64,000 nt of DNA from Natrinema amylolyticum (GCF_020515625.1 NZ_JAIWPJ010000007.1:1-64000); one strand, 5' to 3'; shown: positions 42,042-52,286, counted from the stretch's first letter. Notes: generated by a model not told the origin, from the letters alone. Translations and numbers: made by a program.

Positions 42042-42825
42042 TTTGCTCGCCCGCTACACCTACCAGCCATAAATTGTTTTCATACGTTAGAATACTAGAT
42101 TATGCCACTTCCACATATATGTGGAACTCTGGGTACATCCCTGTGGGAGGGGCTATACATCATTGAACCTCCTCTCTTGTACTTAAACGTTCTTTGGAGC
42201 CGTCAATCGGCTTGCTATTGCTGAATTTAGAGAATCACCTTTTCTCGGATTGATTCGCTATCATGATTCTGTTTGCGGAATCCAACTGATAGCACACTCG
42301 ACTTTTTGTTCATCAATCCTTTCACGCATAGTGCCCGTCTCCTCTCGAACGATGTCAGGGTTCGCGATTGGAGACCAATGAATTGGCCAAGTGGCCCAAT
42401 TCTATTGATCAAGACTCTGTTCATATAAACATCGAGCTTGATGCATCCTCCATAGTCCAATCATGATCTCCTAGTATCTCGTCGGTGTTCCACTCCTCTA
42501 TCGAATCCGGAACTCGAGCTCCCTTCGGTGCCAGTAATAGACGTGACGGACTTTCGCTGGCGAACCCTTGCGATCGACGCTGGAGTTCATTTCGAGTACG
42601 GTGTGCTCGTATCGACAACGCCTAGTCATTTCGAAACAGGTACTTGAGCATCGACTATGCGTTACGATGACGTGGACTCCGAAAGTTGTTGTAAACAAAC
42701 AAGTGGAGCACATGCGTGAGGAGATAGATATCCAGTTCGAGCGTCGACCATGCTTCACTACTATTCCGAATATCTCGCCTTTCTTCGTTAGAGAGATTGG
42801 TATCGGTGAGACGTTCACGTAACTA
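42042..42825. other. long intergenic region with possible remnants
   Basis: On the minus strand at 42421-42540 the frame APKGARVPDSIEEWNTDEILGDHDWTMEDASSSMFI has a coding look, and an adjacent frame upstream (HTVLEMNSSVDRKGSPAKVRHVYYWHR) may continue it across a frameshift, suggesting a dead gene of unknown type. The rest is AT-rich promoter DNA of the beta-helix gene. Confidence 0.35.
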
Positions 42826-43167
42826 TTAGGCTGACTCGGCACCATGTTCTGCCTCCAACTCCTCTAATTGCTCTAGACGGTCCTCGAGTTCTGACCCAAG
42901 TTCAGGACGAGAACGGGTCTCGATCAGATCGGTGATTTGATCGAGAAATTGATGGACAGAATTTGGTTTGTATTTCTCGCCGTCTGTTTCAATAACCGTA
43001 TTTACAGCTGCGGATCGCTCAAGTTCCCTTTGTGCAGTCTCTGGCGTGATATCTGCCTGGTAAGCAATAGCTGCGACTAATTCCGCCTCACAAAGCGTCT
43101 CGACAACCATCCGAACACGCTCTCGCCCACTCGTCTTCTCTTGCCACGTATCGGTTGGCGCGGTCAT
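42826..43167 (-). CDS. DUF7342-type winged-helix regulator
   Basis: 113 residues from ATG 43167. DTWQEKTSGRERVRMVVETLCEAELVAAIAYQADITPETAQRELERSAAVNTV is the haloarchaeal DUF7342 HTH (W-E-E-x-T-x-RERVRxVxETL...VxxIAxxAxVxxxTAxxxLExL). A helical C-terminal tail (ELGSELEDRLEQLEELEAEHGAE) follows. The family is annotated as transcriptional regulator; its target is unknown. It is somewhat shorter than relatives I remember. Confidence 0.75.
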   Translation of the reverse strand: MTAPTDTWQEKTSGRERVRMVVETLCEAELVAAIAYQADITPETAQRELERSAAVNTVIETDGEKYKPNSVHQFLDQITDLIETRSRPELGSELEDRLEQLEELEAEHGAESA

Positions 43168-43305
43168 CACCAACTAGTACACGATTGAGGAAGCCACCGT
43201 CGTCACAGTCAGTTCTGCAGAAGATGCGTTATCATCATCCGAAACCTGCTCAACTATCATCGATGAGGGAGGAGAATTGTTGCTCAACGCTCTGTTCTCG
43301 ACCGC

Positions 43306-44097
43306 TCATCCGATCTCGGGCACTGCTGAAAATGCAGGGGTCAGGTTCGGAGCCTCACTTCTAGAGAGGAAATCACACTCACGGATTCTCACGCGGTATG
43401 AAGGAGCTCCGACTCCGGGATTCCCGAAACTAAATCGGTACCGTCCCCCGTTTGAGGCGAGAAATAGACCTTCGTTCATCCCCCGTTCTTCTAGCGGCGA
43501 GTCAAGAATTCGCCGGTTCCAAATATCGTACTCATCCGGATCAGTAACTGTCAATACCATCGCTCCATCACTGTCGACAACCTTGACAGCGACGATAGCG
43601 CCTTCAGCTAACTCGACTGTATAATCTTCCTCCGTATTTTGGACCCGGCCAAGCGAGATTTCTTGGTCAAGTACTGGTTCACAGTCCCCGATTGGATCTG
43701 CACATTCCGCAACAGTGAGGTTCGCTGACGGTGAGCCAATGAGATTGGTAAAGCTGAAGCGATAGAGTCCACCGCCGTATGTGCGGAATATATCATTCCA
43801 CTCTGACTCGATGAGCCGGTGGTCCCAGATTTCGTAGTCTAGCGGATCGGTGACTGTAACTCGCATCCCTGACGCAACTTCAGTGAAAGCGACTGAGACG
43901 AGTGTGTCCTCCGACAATCGCACCGTGTAATCTTCATCGTCGACGAGAAACCCCAACGATACCGTCTCTTCAAACACGGTTTCACAGCGTCTCGGGCGGG
44001 ATGTGCGGACAGTACCTTGTGGGCCAACCCTCCAACCCCCGAGTGCGACACCACTTGCTTCGAGGAGTTTTCGGCGGGTGAGTGATGGGTGGGTCAT
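43306..44097 (-). CDS. Tat-exported protein with two tandem beta domains
   Basis: 263 residues. The signal is LTRRKLLEASGVALGG. Two repeats of about 95 residues follow (residues 40-135 and 140-245). Each has the order CExVxxxxxSLGxxxxxEDYTVxLxE, a V-rich strand, VTVTDPxxYEIWxxRxI, GGxYRFSFxNxxGxPSxxxxVxEC. One Cys near each end of the repeats suggests a disulfide per domain. The fold looks like an extracellular beta sandwich, similar in outline to GOLD-like domains, but I cannot name it. It is monocistronic. Confidence 0.8.
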   Translation of the reverse strand: MTHPSLTRRKLLEASGVALGGWRVGPQGTVRTSRPRRCETVFEETVSLGFLVDDEDYTVRLSEDTLVSVAFTEVASGMRVTVTDPLDYEIWDHRLIESEWNDIFRTYGGGLYRFSFTNLIGSPSANLTVAECADPIGDCEPVLDQEISLGRVQNTEEDYTVELAEGAIVAVKVVDSDGAMVLTVTDPDEYDIWNRRILDSPLEERGMNEGLFLASNGGRYRFSFGNPGVGAPSYRVRIRECDFLSRSEAPNLTPAFSAVPEIG

Positions 44098-44632
44098 GGG
44101 AATCGGTCATTCACGTTGCTGCGCCAACGGTAGCTCCGAGCGTGATCCACTTAGGTACCGGTCTGACGTCACTGGCGTTCTCAGTCCTCCCAGCAGGGCG
44201 ACCGTGAGTGATCTCCAGTTCCCCAGTTGGATCTCTCGCTCGCGATCCATGTTGGATGAGTGAGTACGATGGAAAGGATTCATAATCACGGCGATTGTTT
44301 CAGTTCATTAGAAAACATTTCTGCTGACTGTAGAATTCCTTGCTCCCTCCTGCAGAGTCCTTCTGCTCATGTGACCGCTTTCATCAGAGAATAATACAAT
44401 CTGTCTAAAATTCATTAATATATTACTAATACCGTCTAATTAGGTCAGTCTGGTGAGGGATCGTAGCCAAATAGTCTCAACAACTGAGTTCACGCGACCG
44501 TTCGGACGGTCGAGATAGACAGTAAACTGTCCGAGAAGAGGACAAGGAGCAAGGAACTCTAAAAGGCGCCCTATACTATACCACAATGCCAAAACGTGCG
44601 GTGGATATTATCCTGAAGGTGTACACCATCAG
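44098..44632. other. intergenic region
   Basis: A 47-residue minus frame from ATG 44247 (MDREREIQLGNWRSLTVALLGG...) is possible but unsupported. Near 44575 a TATA-like CTATACTATAC precedes ATG 44586, which opens a short plus frame (MPKRAVDIILKVYTIS...) with no continuation, perhaps the stub of a lost gene. Confidence 0.35.
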
Positions 44633-47320
44633 CTATCCTTCCTCAGTATTCTTCCGTTCTACGTGGATCACTCCATCATCTTGATGTGTATCTGATTGAA
44701 CGCGGAACGAAACCCATTCCCCTTTTAGCCCGGATGGCACCGTGGACGTGAGTGTGATCTCATCTGTCGCGCCAGCCGCCATCGTCACTGTCTGATTCTC
44801 CACGACCGTTGGCTTCTCACCGAGCGTAAGTTCAATCTCTCGTGTCACTTGCGTCGATTCGATGTTTTCGAGCATTGCCCTTACCTTCACTGCCTCGCCC
44901 TCAACAATCGGACTGTTCGTCTCAAGAACTAGTACGTTGATGCCCCTTCTCTTATCGAGATTTTTCGCTGAGTCTTCACCGTCTTTGAACTGCCATGGAA
45001 TGATCGACGTGTACGTGTTATTCTCAGTAATTGCCCATGCTTCAATCTGGCACGATAGACAGCCACCATCGATCTCGAGCGACGCCGTGTCATTCCGACT
45101 ACTGACCTCGGTGATACCGATGATCGTATCCGCCTGTGTCATCCACCACACAACCCGGTCAAGATCGGTTGTCGGACTCGAGATATCGAGTTCGAGTGTA
45201 TACTGTCCGTCTGCTGCGAGTTCGCTGGTGACTGGGCGAGCGGCATCAATTCTGGGTGGTATAGCCCCTGAGTCGGTCACAGTAATGGTCCACCGCATTG
45301 CACGGTTCCTATCGTCTCTGACAACAGCTGCGGTAATTTCGTGGGTGCCGGGAGACTCAAACAGATACGAGAAGAATTCACGTCCAACTTTATCGGCATA
45401 CATGAACGGCCACACTGCACCCTGAGTCGGATGGTGGCTACCATCAACATACCATTGGATGGTTCCCTCTGGTTTCATCACCGTGGTGTCAATCTCGAAC
45501 ATAACCTGTGTAGCAGGCTGGATCGTGAGTTCGGAGGACGGAGATGTATACGTGGACTCCAACTCGTCGACAGCACGAACGGTGACTGTTTTGGTGGCTG
45601 TGTCCGTTTCAATCTCAGCACGGATCGGGATATCCACCTCGTCTTTCACGGGGTAGGTTCGATAGCCGAATGAGTGGGTCTCTGTTTTCCCCGGTTCGAC
45701 GGTCGTTTTGATCCCGCCTCTCTTTTCTTCGTTAAAGATGGCTGTAATCTCTGGTCGATGTGCTATTTCACCAGTATTCGTGACTTCGACTGTGATCGTC
45801 AATCTGTCACCGCCTTCAACCGGGCTGTTTGTGTCAACAATCGCTATCGAGAGGTCGCTCTCGCGAGGCGTGACGGAGAGAGCCCGTTGGACAGTATCTT
45901 TGGCTCTCGTTTCGTCAACCACAGTAAGCGAAATAGGGTGTAATCCTCTGTCAGAAAACGTATGTTCAACACTTTGTCCGGTGCGATCAGCGGTCCCATC
46001 ACCGGTGAAATCCCACTTGTACGCTACGATCTTACCGTCTTCTACCGTTGACGCTGACGCATCAAAGGCGACCGGCTCATTGACGGTTGGTTCGTCCGTG
46101 TCGATCACGAAATCCGCCAGTAGCGAGTGATCATATGTGGGAGGGGTGACGGGACCACCACGGCGGAGACTATCGTGATGGCCGAGTGTACCGAGTAACA
46201 CTCGTGATCCTTCACTTGATCCATCAACGTCTGTCGGGAACGCGTACACCGACGAGTCGTAACTCCCAATATAGACGGTTCCATCAACCGCTGTTGGGGA
46301 CGAGGAGACAGGGCCGTCAGTTTTGTACTGCCAGATGAGATGGCCGCGTACCGCGTCGATCGCATACAGATTTGGGGCACCATGCGGTGACGAATCCCCG
46401 ACGTAGACGATGCCATCAACGACAGTTGGCGATGAATCCACAGTCGTACTGGTTGTGAACGTCCACTGCTGCTCGCCAGTACTGGCATCAAGTGCGTACA
46501 CATCGGCATTATACCCGCCGATATACACGGTGTGGTCCGCGACCGTCGGTGATGAGGTCCCGATGTGTCCGCCAGTGTCAACGCTCCAGATTTCCTCCCC
46601 CGTTGCGACATCGACTGCGTAAATTGAGTCATCGAAACTCCCGACGTAGACATTACCCTTCACGACTGTTGGTGACGAACGTACCTCGCCACCAGTTTCG
46701 AACGCCCACTGTTCATTACCATTTGTGGCATCGAGCGCGTAGAGGTAGTTATCGGCACTCCCGATATAGACGGTATCAGCAACTACTGTTGGCGACGATC
46801 GTTGAATACTTCCACCGGTCTCGTACGTCCAGATTTCGCGACCGGTTACCATATCTAGTGCATGGACATCCCCACTGAAATCCCCGACATACACGGAATC
46901 ATCACCAGCAGTCGGTGATGACATCAGAATACTTGATCCGATGTTGGAGACCCAGCGTTTCTCTCCAGTCTCAGCATCGAGCGCGTAGACGTTCTCATCG
47001 CGACTGCCCACGTAGACGGTTCCATCAACCACTGTTGCCGATGATCCCACCTCACCCTCGGTCGAGACAGTCCACACTGCTTGACCAGTGCTTACGTCAA
47101 TTGCATAGATCTGACTGTCATGGCTTCCGATATACAGAATGCCATCAACGATCGTCGGCGATGCGGAAATGAACCCACCAGTTTCAAATCGCCACCGTTC
47201 GGGAGTACTATCATCACGGCTCGTAGTTTGCTGTGCGTGATCGGTGGGCCAGACGGATGTAGTCCCATATCCGGCGGTCAGTTGCAGGAGGTGACGGCGC
47301 GTGAAGTGTGTGTTGGACAT
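44633..47320 (-). CDS. large Tat-exported PQQ-like beta-propeller / PKD / CARDB protein
   Basis: 895 residues. The signal is HFTRRHLLQLTAGYG. Residues ~40-370 form an eight-bladed-type propeller with repeats SSPTVVDGxVYVGSxDxxxYALDAxTGxxxW. Residues ~395-475 are a PKD domain (FDASASTVEDGKIVAYKWDFTGDGTAD). Then comes a CARDB-like domain (DTNSPVEGGDRLTITVEVTN), the WYVDGSHHP/ESPGTHEITAAV module shared with the 37271 protein, and a final CARDB-like domain (LETNSPIVEGEAVKVRAMLEN). Probably a cell-surface adhesin or binding scaffold. It has no visible catalytic site. Confidence 0.88.
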   Translation of the reverse strand: MSNTHFTRRHLLQLTAGYGTTSVWPTDHAQQTTSRDDSTPERWRFETGGFISASPTIVDGILYIGSHDSQIYAIDVSTGQAVWTVSTEGEVGSSATVVDGTVYVGSRDENVYALDAETGEKRWVSNIGSSILMSSPTAGDDSVYVGDFSGDVHALDMVTGREIWTYETGGSIQRSSPTVVADTVYIGSADNYLYALDATNGNEQWAFETGGEVRSSPTVVKGNVYVGSFDDSIYAVDVATGEEIWSVDTGGHIGTSSPTVADHTVYIGGYNADVYALDASTGEQQWTFTTSTTVDSSPTVVDGIVYVGDSSPHGAPNLYAIDAVRGHLIWQYKTDGPVSSSPTAVDGTVYIGSYDSSVYAFPTDVDGSSEGSRVLLGTLGHHDSLRRGGPVTPPTYDHSLLADFVIDTDEPTVNEPVAFDASASTVEDGKIVAYKWDFTGDGTADRTGQSVEHTFSDRGLHPISLTVVDETRAKDTVQRALSVTPRESDLSIAIVDTNSPVEGGDRLTITVEVTNTGEIAHRPEITAIFNEEKRGGIKTTVEPGKTETHSFGYRTYPVKDEVDIPIRAEIETDTATKTVTVRAVDELESTYTSPSSELTIQPATQVMFEIDTTVMKPEGTIQWYVDGSHHPTQGAVWPFMYADKVGREFFSYLFESPGTHEITAAVVRDDRNRAMRWTITVTDSGAIPPRIDAARPVTSELAADGQYTLELDISSPTTDLDRVVWWMTQADTIIGITEVSSRNDTASLEIDGGCLSCQIEAWAITENNTYTSIIPWQFKDGEDSAKNLDKRRGINVLVLETNSPIVEGEAVKVRAMLENIESTQVTREIELTLGEKPTVVENQTVTMAAGATDEITLTSTVPSGLKGEWVSFRVQSDTHQDDGVIHVERKNTEEG

Positions 47321-47627
47321 TCTTTGTCACCTCATTTGTGCTTCGCATTCAATCGGGGACGGTAGTCACGGTCAAAGCAGTCGCGCGAGTCATTTTCAGC
47401 CTATAAGCCGTATCGCTGTGGTATCCGGATTTGGGATACCGTATGGGTGTGGTACTTCGACGCATATGCCCATTACCGCCATCACTAAACTATTTAGTAC
47501 TTTGTCATAAGAGGTTATACGTTTGTAACGGATCACAGTTAGTGATAACTGAACGTTCAAACCCTACACCGAGTGCCCGTGACCTACCAATACCTCATCA
47601 GTGATCTGGCGTCGTGAGCATCGTCGA
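47321..47627. other. intergenic region
   Basis: Promoter region of the 895-residue gene; no other gene seen. Confidence 0.4.
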
Positions 47628-47936
47628 TTAATCAGCATCGACCGCTACCTGCCACCGCAAGATCAGATAGTCGTCTGGGTCTGTGACGACCGTCCATGTA
47701 TCCTCGAAATTGAGTGCGGGCATGTTCTCTTCAGCTACTCCGCCTTGCATTTCATCGGTGGACAGTCCAGCGAAGTCAGTTCTGTAACCTACATTGTCAC
47801 TGATTCCGTCCGTATGTCCTGTGGCCTCAATGTCCCAGTACGACTCGCTCACAACTCCCTCGGGGCCCTCGTTATAACCGGTAAGACCGCCAGTATTCTG
47901 GTCACCTTCGACGGTGGTGGTCGCATACCTTTAACT
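47628..47936 (-). pseudogene. GLUG-repeat surface protein, C-terminal fragment
   Basis: The frame from about 47936 has a stop (TAA) just upstream and reads YATTTVEGDQNTGGLTGYNEGPEGVVSESYWDIEATG, then GLSTDEMQGGVAEENMPALNFEDTWTVVTDPDDYLILRWQ. This is the last GLUG repeat (GGLxGYN...SYWD) and the typical closing block GLTTxEMxG...FDFxxTWxxV of GLUG surface proteins. No start codon, signal peptide or earlier repeats remain, so it is a 3' fragment. Confidence 0.75.
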
Positions 47937-48225
47937 CAGATTAGGTACTGTCGTCGATAGTGACTTCCGCCCACAACTCACTTCTCCCTTCTGCTCACTC
48001 TCTCATCCGTGACTATGACTTCTACCTCAACCCACTAGTTAACGTCACTTCTTCCCTTACTCTAACAACTTGACGATTGGGTGAAGGATAGATCCCCGTC
48101 GATCTCCATTATACCAGAATTCCTGAGGCCACAACGGATGTAGACCTACATATCGGAGCACTTCTCACCTGGTTTCGTATTTCCTCCCGCTTCACACTCC
48201 GCTTCAAATATAGATTGTTCTACCC
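47937..48225. other. intergenic region
   Basis: No coding frame. It is AT-rich near 48185-48230, just before the end of the 823-residue gene. Confidence 0.4.
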
Positions 48226-50697
48226 TCATCTATATGCGTATATTTTCTGGTTCGAAGATGCATAAATTAGATCTCGAGTGACAGCTCTTACTCCGGCATA
48301 GTATTCTGTTTCAATTTTCCATAACTCATCTCCTGACTTTGAATCGATGGCAAAGAGAATACCACGATCTGCATTAGCAGTTCCACCGCCACAAAAGAGA
48401 GTATCCCCAATCATCAACGGATCGGAAAGGGATTCGGCATTTGTCTCGTATCGCCAGTCTTCGGTTCCATCATCAGGATCAAGTGCAACAACGTAACTCT
48501 GACTATTAGACCCCCAAAGCCCGCTTGAGAAGTATAATCTCTCATCAGTAATGACCGGAGATGAGAGTGAGTCGGTGTCAGAATTCATTAAGGTCTGTGC
48601 GCTCTGTTCAGGAATATTGAGACGATAAACAGTACCTGAACCTGGATTTATGTTAAAAGCACGTACGTAGGCATGATCTCCTACCACGGCGGCATCAGTG
48701 ACCTGGTTCTCCGTTCTGAAGGTCCAAGTTTCAGTCTGACTTTGGCGATCAATGATATGAAACGCCCCTTCTCCAAATGCCCCTTCATCTGTGCTATCTG
48801 TGTTCAAGCCACCGATGCAGATGGTATCGTCAGATACTGCAGGGGTCAATAGAAATTCTGATGCTGGGGTCTTAAGTTCCCATTTGCGCTCACCGCTCTC
48901 AGCATCTAGTGCAATATACTTACCATGAGAGATATCATTGACAGCGGTCGTGCTTCCCACATGCACAATTCCATCTGTAACTTCTGGGACATGGAATCCT
49001 GGTCCGGTTCCAAGTGGTGTGCTCCAGCGTTCGTTGCCATTGTCGGTATTTAATGCTACAATCTTACCCTCCGTAGTGGCACCTCCTCGTTTCCCGAAAT
49101 ATAGAGTTCCATCGACGATAGTAGCCCGGTCGTTATGCGATGGAGATTCCCCTACTCGATACCGCCATTTTTCATCGGCGAACGGATTGACGGCGACTAT
49201 CGAATTCTGTTGAGATTCCAAATTATAGTGTAAGAGATATACTGTATCCGTGAGGGCGGCAAGGACCTCCCACTCAGGAGATTCAACTTCTTGGGGAAAT
49301 TCCCAAAACTCAGTAGTCTTGGATGTCAGTTCAGTTTCTGACGGATTGTATCTCGTATGTTCAGCATCGAACTCTGTTCTCGGCCATCCTGTCGGCGCAG
49401 CGTCTGTCTCATCTTCGGTTGGTGGAGTGACAGAGAACTCACGTTTGAACTGAGCAAACCGTCCAGAGTGACTCACAGTCCAGTTGGCCTCAATTCTGAC
49501 AGTTGGATCGGCGTCTGTATCGAACATAATGGGGACTTGGAAGATGTAGCTAGAAGCCCCCAGATTTGTTGCCGCCGTGATTGGCTCCTTTTCATTCCGA
49601 TCGATTTCAGGCAAGGATTGACTCCCTGTGATTTGATAGGGGTCCTGTTCTTGGTTCGGGTCAAGGATGCCTCCCAATGTCAGTAAGCCTCCAGCGAGCA
49701 TGCCGAGCGGTCCGGAGGCAACAGCTGCGGCTTTCGTCACTACTGAGCCTGTGAGTGAGACGATGCCTTCGTTCACCATCGCTTGCAGATTCTCGAGTTC
49801 GTCAGTGACCTGCTCGTAATCGCGGCCGGTCACCGTGAACGCGGGCATGTTCGTTCGACTTGGATGCCATCGTTGAATCCCGCGGGCCGCTGGCCGAGAG
49901 AGTTCAGCCTCGTTTGGGGCATACCACGTATCGATCCCGGCACCGACCAGAAAATCATCCTCATCGTCATAGCTGATGCGTGTCTCACACTTGGGAACAG
50001 TAACGACAAACCCACCTCCAGCTAACGGATTATCTTCACGGTAGCTTTCCGGGCGACTCGGGGGCGTTTGGCCTGTCCTCCGCGGTGCAGTATCGATTTC
50101 GTGTGCGGTGTTTCCATATCCAAACGCTGTTTCTGTGACTTCGATCGAGATGAGCATTTCCAGTGGATTATCCGGATTCACCGTCCGCCAGGTCGATAAG
50201 ACCCCGTGCCGAAGGTCTGTCTCTCCGACGAGAACAGAGACAGGTCCAAATAACAGCTCGTGTGATAATTGCAACGTGAGATCTCTCCCAACGTTTTCGG
50301 CAGATATCATCTGAAACTGGTCAAAGAAGCCGCGTTCTACCACTTCCTTTTCTTCCGTGACGAGAATTCTGATTTCGTCCGGTAACGTGCCTGTTTCCTC
50401 AGCCGATAAACTGAATGTCCCATCAGGATCTGTTGTGATTGATGTCTGGAAGGCTTCTGACTCAGCATGACTAGTAATCGGAGGTGGGCGCGTATTCAGG
50501 TCATAGAACTGTAACCGACTCTCGACACCTTTTCCAAAGGGATCTACCACCTTCCCTGTAAATCGCGATTTATTGTCTATGTCTTGGACATCTCTCCCAA
50601 CGATTTTGTCCGCCTCTAGTAATGAGTATCCAACGGTTGTTCCAGCACTAGTCTCCCGCAGGAAGTCCCGTCGCGATGTTCGACCATTCCGTGACAT
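48226..50697 (-). CDS. Tat-exported protein with regulatory-like domain and PQQ propeller
   Basis: 823 residues from ATG 50697. The signal is RTSRRDFLRETSAGTTVG. Residues ~40-120 look like a carboxypeptidase-regulatory-like beta domain (RFTGKVVDPFGKGVESRLQFYDL...TTDPDGTFSLSAEETG). A unique middle region (GGFVVTVPKCETRISYDDEDDF; SLTGSVVTKAAAVASGPLGMLAGGLLTLGG) has a Gly/Ala-rich hydrophobic helix. The last 350 residues form a PQQ-like propeller (IVALNTDNGNERWSTPLG, YIALDAESGERKWELKTP, VVALDPDDGTEDWRYETN, FAIDSKSGDELWKIET). It probably acts at the cell surface; the mid-protein hydrophobic helix is unusual. Confidence 0.85.
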   Translation of the reverse strand: MSRNGRTSRRDFLRETSAGTTVGYSLLEADKIVGRDVQDIDNKSRFTGKVVDPFGKGVESRLQFYDLNTRPPPITSHAESEAFQTSITTDPDGTFSLSAEETGTLPDEIRILVTEEKEVVERGFFDQFQMISAENVGRDLTLQLSHELLFGPVSVLVGETDLRHGVLSTWRTVNPDNPLEMLISIEVTETAFGYGNTAHEIDTAPRRTGQTPPSRPESYREDNPLAGGGFVVTVPKCETRISYDDEDDFLVGAGIDTWYAPNEAELSRPAARGIQRWHPSRTNMPAFTVTGRDYEQVTDELENLQAMVNEGIVSLTGSVVTKAAAVASGPLGMLAGGLLTLGGILDPNQEQDPYQITGSQSLPEIDRNEKEPITAATNLGASSYIFQVPIMFDTDADPTVRIEANWTVSHSGRFAQFKREFSVTPPTEDETDAAPTGWPRTEFDAEHTRYNPSETELTSKTTEFWEFPQEVESPEWEVLAALTDTVYLLHYNLESQQNSIVAVNPFADEKWRYRVGESPSHNDRATIVDGTLYFGKRGGATTEGKIVALNTDNGNERWSTPLGTGPGFHVPEVTDGIVHVGSTTAVNDISHGKYIALDAESGERKWELKTPASEFLLTPAVSDDTICIGGLNTDSTDEGAFGEGAFHIIDRQSQTETWTFRTENQVTDAAVVGDHAYVRAFNINPGSGTVYRLNIPEQSAQTLMNSDTDSLSSPVITDERLYFSSGLWGSNSQSYVVALDPDDGTEDWRYETNAESLSDPLMIGDTLFCGGGTANADRGILFAIDSKSGDELWKIETEYYAGVRAVTRDLIYASSNQKIYAYR

Positions 50698-50823
50698 ACG
50701 ATACCGTGGGAACGTACCACAACATCCGCTATTAAGCTTACCGGAAATGCTGAAGGGCCGTATCAACGATCAACTTCTGCGATTGATAGATGATTTTCTC
50801 TTTCATTAGGCAATTCTATTGTT

Positions 50824-51189
50824 TCAGTTGCCTACAGACATTTGTGGGTGAGCGTACACGAGATGCACCCCAAGCAACGGCAGTGCTTCTTCTATTGGGT
50901 TTCTATCAGTATCGATACATAATATGGTACTGTAAAAACGGATCCAAACCTCTTCCTCTCCATCTGATTCTGACAGAACTAGAACAGGAGCGGCCCTGAA
51001 CGCTGGCTCATTCTTCAGATCCTCGAGAAGATCATACCCATCCATTTCTGGCAAATGCGGATTCAAGAGGATTATCTGTGGAGATGGCGCATCCGAATAC
51101 TCCCCGCGTTGATAGAGGAAATCTAATACATCCTCTTGGAGGAGGTGGAGGATACCGCGGTCGACATCATCGAGATTGAATGAACTCAT
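50824..51189 (-). pseudogene. chimera of Lrp/AsnC-type start and receiver-domain core
   Basis: The first 20 codons (MSSFNLDDVDRGILHLLQED) are the typical opening of an AsnC/Lrp helix-turn-helix protein. Without any HTH continuation the frame then becomes the middle of a response-regulator receiver (LDFLYQRGEYSDAPSPQIILL, PHLPEMDGYDLLEDLKNEPAFRAAPVLVLSESD). The phospho-acceptor Asp expected in IILLD is Asn here, and the receiver's N-terminal DD pair is missing. The C-terminal 45 residues look random. It appears to be the in-frame product of a deletion joining two genes; a functional protein is unlikely. Confidence 0.65.
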
Positions 51190-51497
51190 CTCAACAGTAC
51201 ATATTTAACGCATAGCCATGAGTATTTCAAAAACAACAGGTTTGATTTATCTAATTATATGTAACGTAATATTCTCCAATATATTTGCGAGATATATCGT
51301 TGATTAGTAGGATCTGCTACTCTTCCTGTCCTCATTTCCTTTATGATATATGAGACAGATCAGCAGCCTCGGGCTGAGACTTAATACAAACCTCCGGTTT
51401 AGGCGCCATGCAGTCCACGGGGACGAATCAAAGCCAGTCAGTCACGGTCTGATCAGGACATCACATCACCAGACATTGTGATTGTGTGAGTCCGTCG
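51190..51497. other. intergenic region
   Basis: AT-rich with no coding frame. Confidence 0.4.
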
Positions 51498-51680
51498 TCA
51501 GTCGTTGCCCGACGTCGCTGACTCGTTACTAGTCGTCTTCTCGAATCGCTGCGTTTCGTGATTATCCGACACCAGGCGACCGTGGCGACTGCCAGCCTGC
51601 TGCTGATACGCATGGCATCCCTCGTTTCGACTGTCGCGTGAGTCCACACACGCGGCGGAATCCCACCCCGGAAAAGACAC
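51498..51680 (-). CDS. possible small hypothetical protein
   Basis: 60 codons rich in Ser, Asn, Asp, Arg and His (GCHAYQQQAGSRHGRLVSDNHETQRFEKTTSNESATSGND). No motif or clear start. Just upstream at about 51731-51755 the minus strand has CTGTTTTCACTCGACATGAG then GGGTG, reminiscent of the hairpin leader elements. That is the only reason to suspect a gene. Confidence 0.3.
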   Translation of the reverse strand: MSFPGWDSAACVDSRDSRNEGCHAYQQQAGSRHGRLVSDNHETQRFEKTTSNESATSGND

Positions 51681-51744
51681 ACCGCGATCGGGCGTTTTCT
51701 CTCCCCCGCGCCGCTCGCGGCGTTTTCAACACCCCTCATGTCGA

Positions 51745-52060
51745 GTGAAAACAGTCGCTAGTCGTCGGTCTGAAACAGGCGATCGTCGAACGTCCCGTTT
51801 GGTAGATGTTCTCCATGACCGGCTGGGTGACGTTGATAATCGCCGCATTGAGCGTGGTCAGACAGTAGGGGTGACGAAGCACCGACTATCCCTCGCGGTC
51901 GAATACGACCTCGATATCGTCCGAGTAGGCTTGCCACTCCGGACAGTAGAGGTTCGTAAAACGGCCGTCGGAGATTTGACCACTCCTGGTTCCAGATAGT
52001 CCGCGAGCGTTACGTCCGACTGTGGGGCGGCGTTCACGTTCTCGTCGGCCGTCTTTCGTT
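51745..52060 (-). pseudogene. decayed gene of unknown family
   Basis: The minus strand reads ENVNAAPQSDVTLADYLEPGVVKSP, shifts frame to QISDGRFTNLYCPEWQAYSDDIEVVFDREG, stops at TAG, and resumes in the same frame SVLRHPYCLTTLNAAIINVTQPVMENIYQTGRSTIACF. The pieces clearly belonged to one protein, but I do not recognise the family. There is at least one frameshift and one nonsense codon. Confidence 0.55.
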
Positions 52061-52286
52061 AGTGGCAGTGTTCACTTCTCAGTCATGACGATGCACTGTA
52101 CATAGGCACAGCGGCCCTGTTGGCTCACCACCGGTTGGCTCGCGGCGGTGATTACGGCGAGTGGTCGGAGTCAGACGCTTCTTAGTGGCGTAGGGGTGAT
52201 CGATTGGACGGAATAGCACTTGGTTCACTTCCTTCACGGAGAAACTCGAGAAACGAACTTGTCCGCCTTCACCTGGTTGACGAGAG

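Noticed and set aside
42421-42618. 65-codon minus frame as a real gene
   Set aside because: The protein-like part appears to continue in another frame upstream, so it is more likely a dead fragment; no family could be named.
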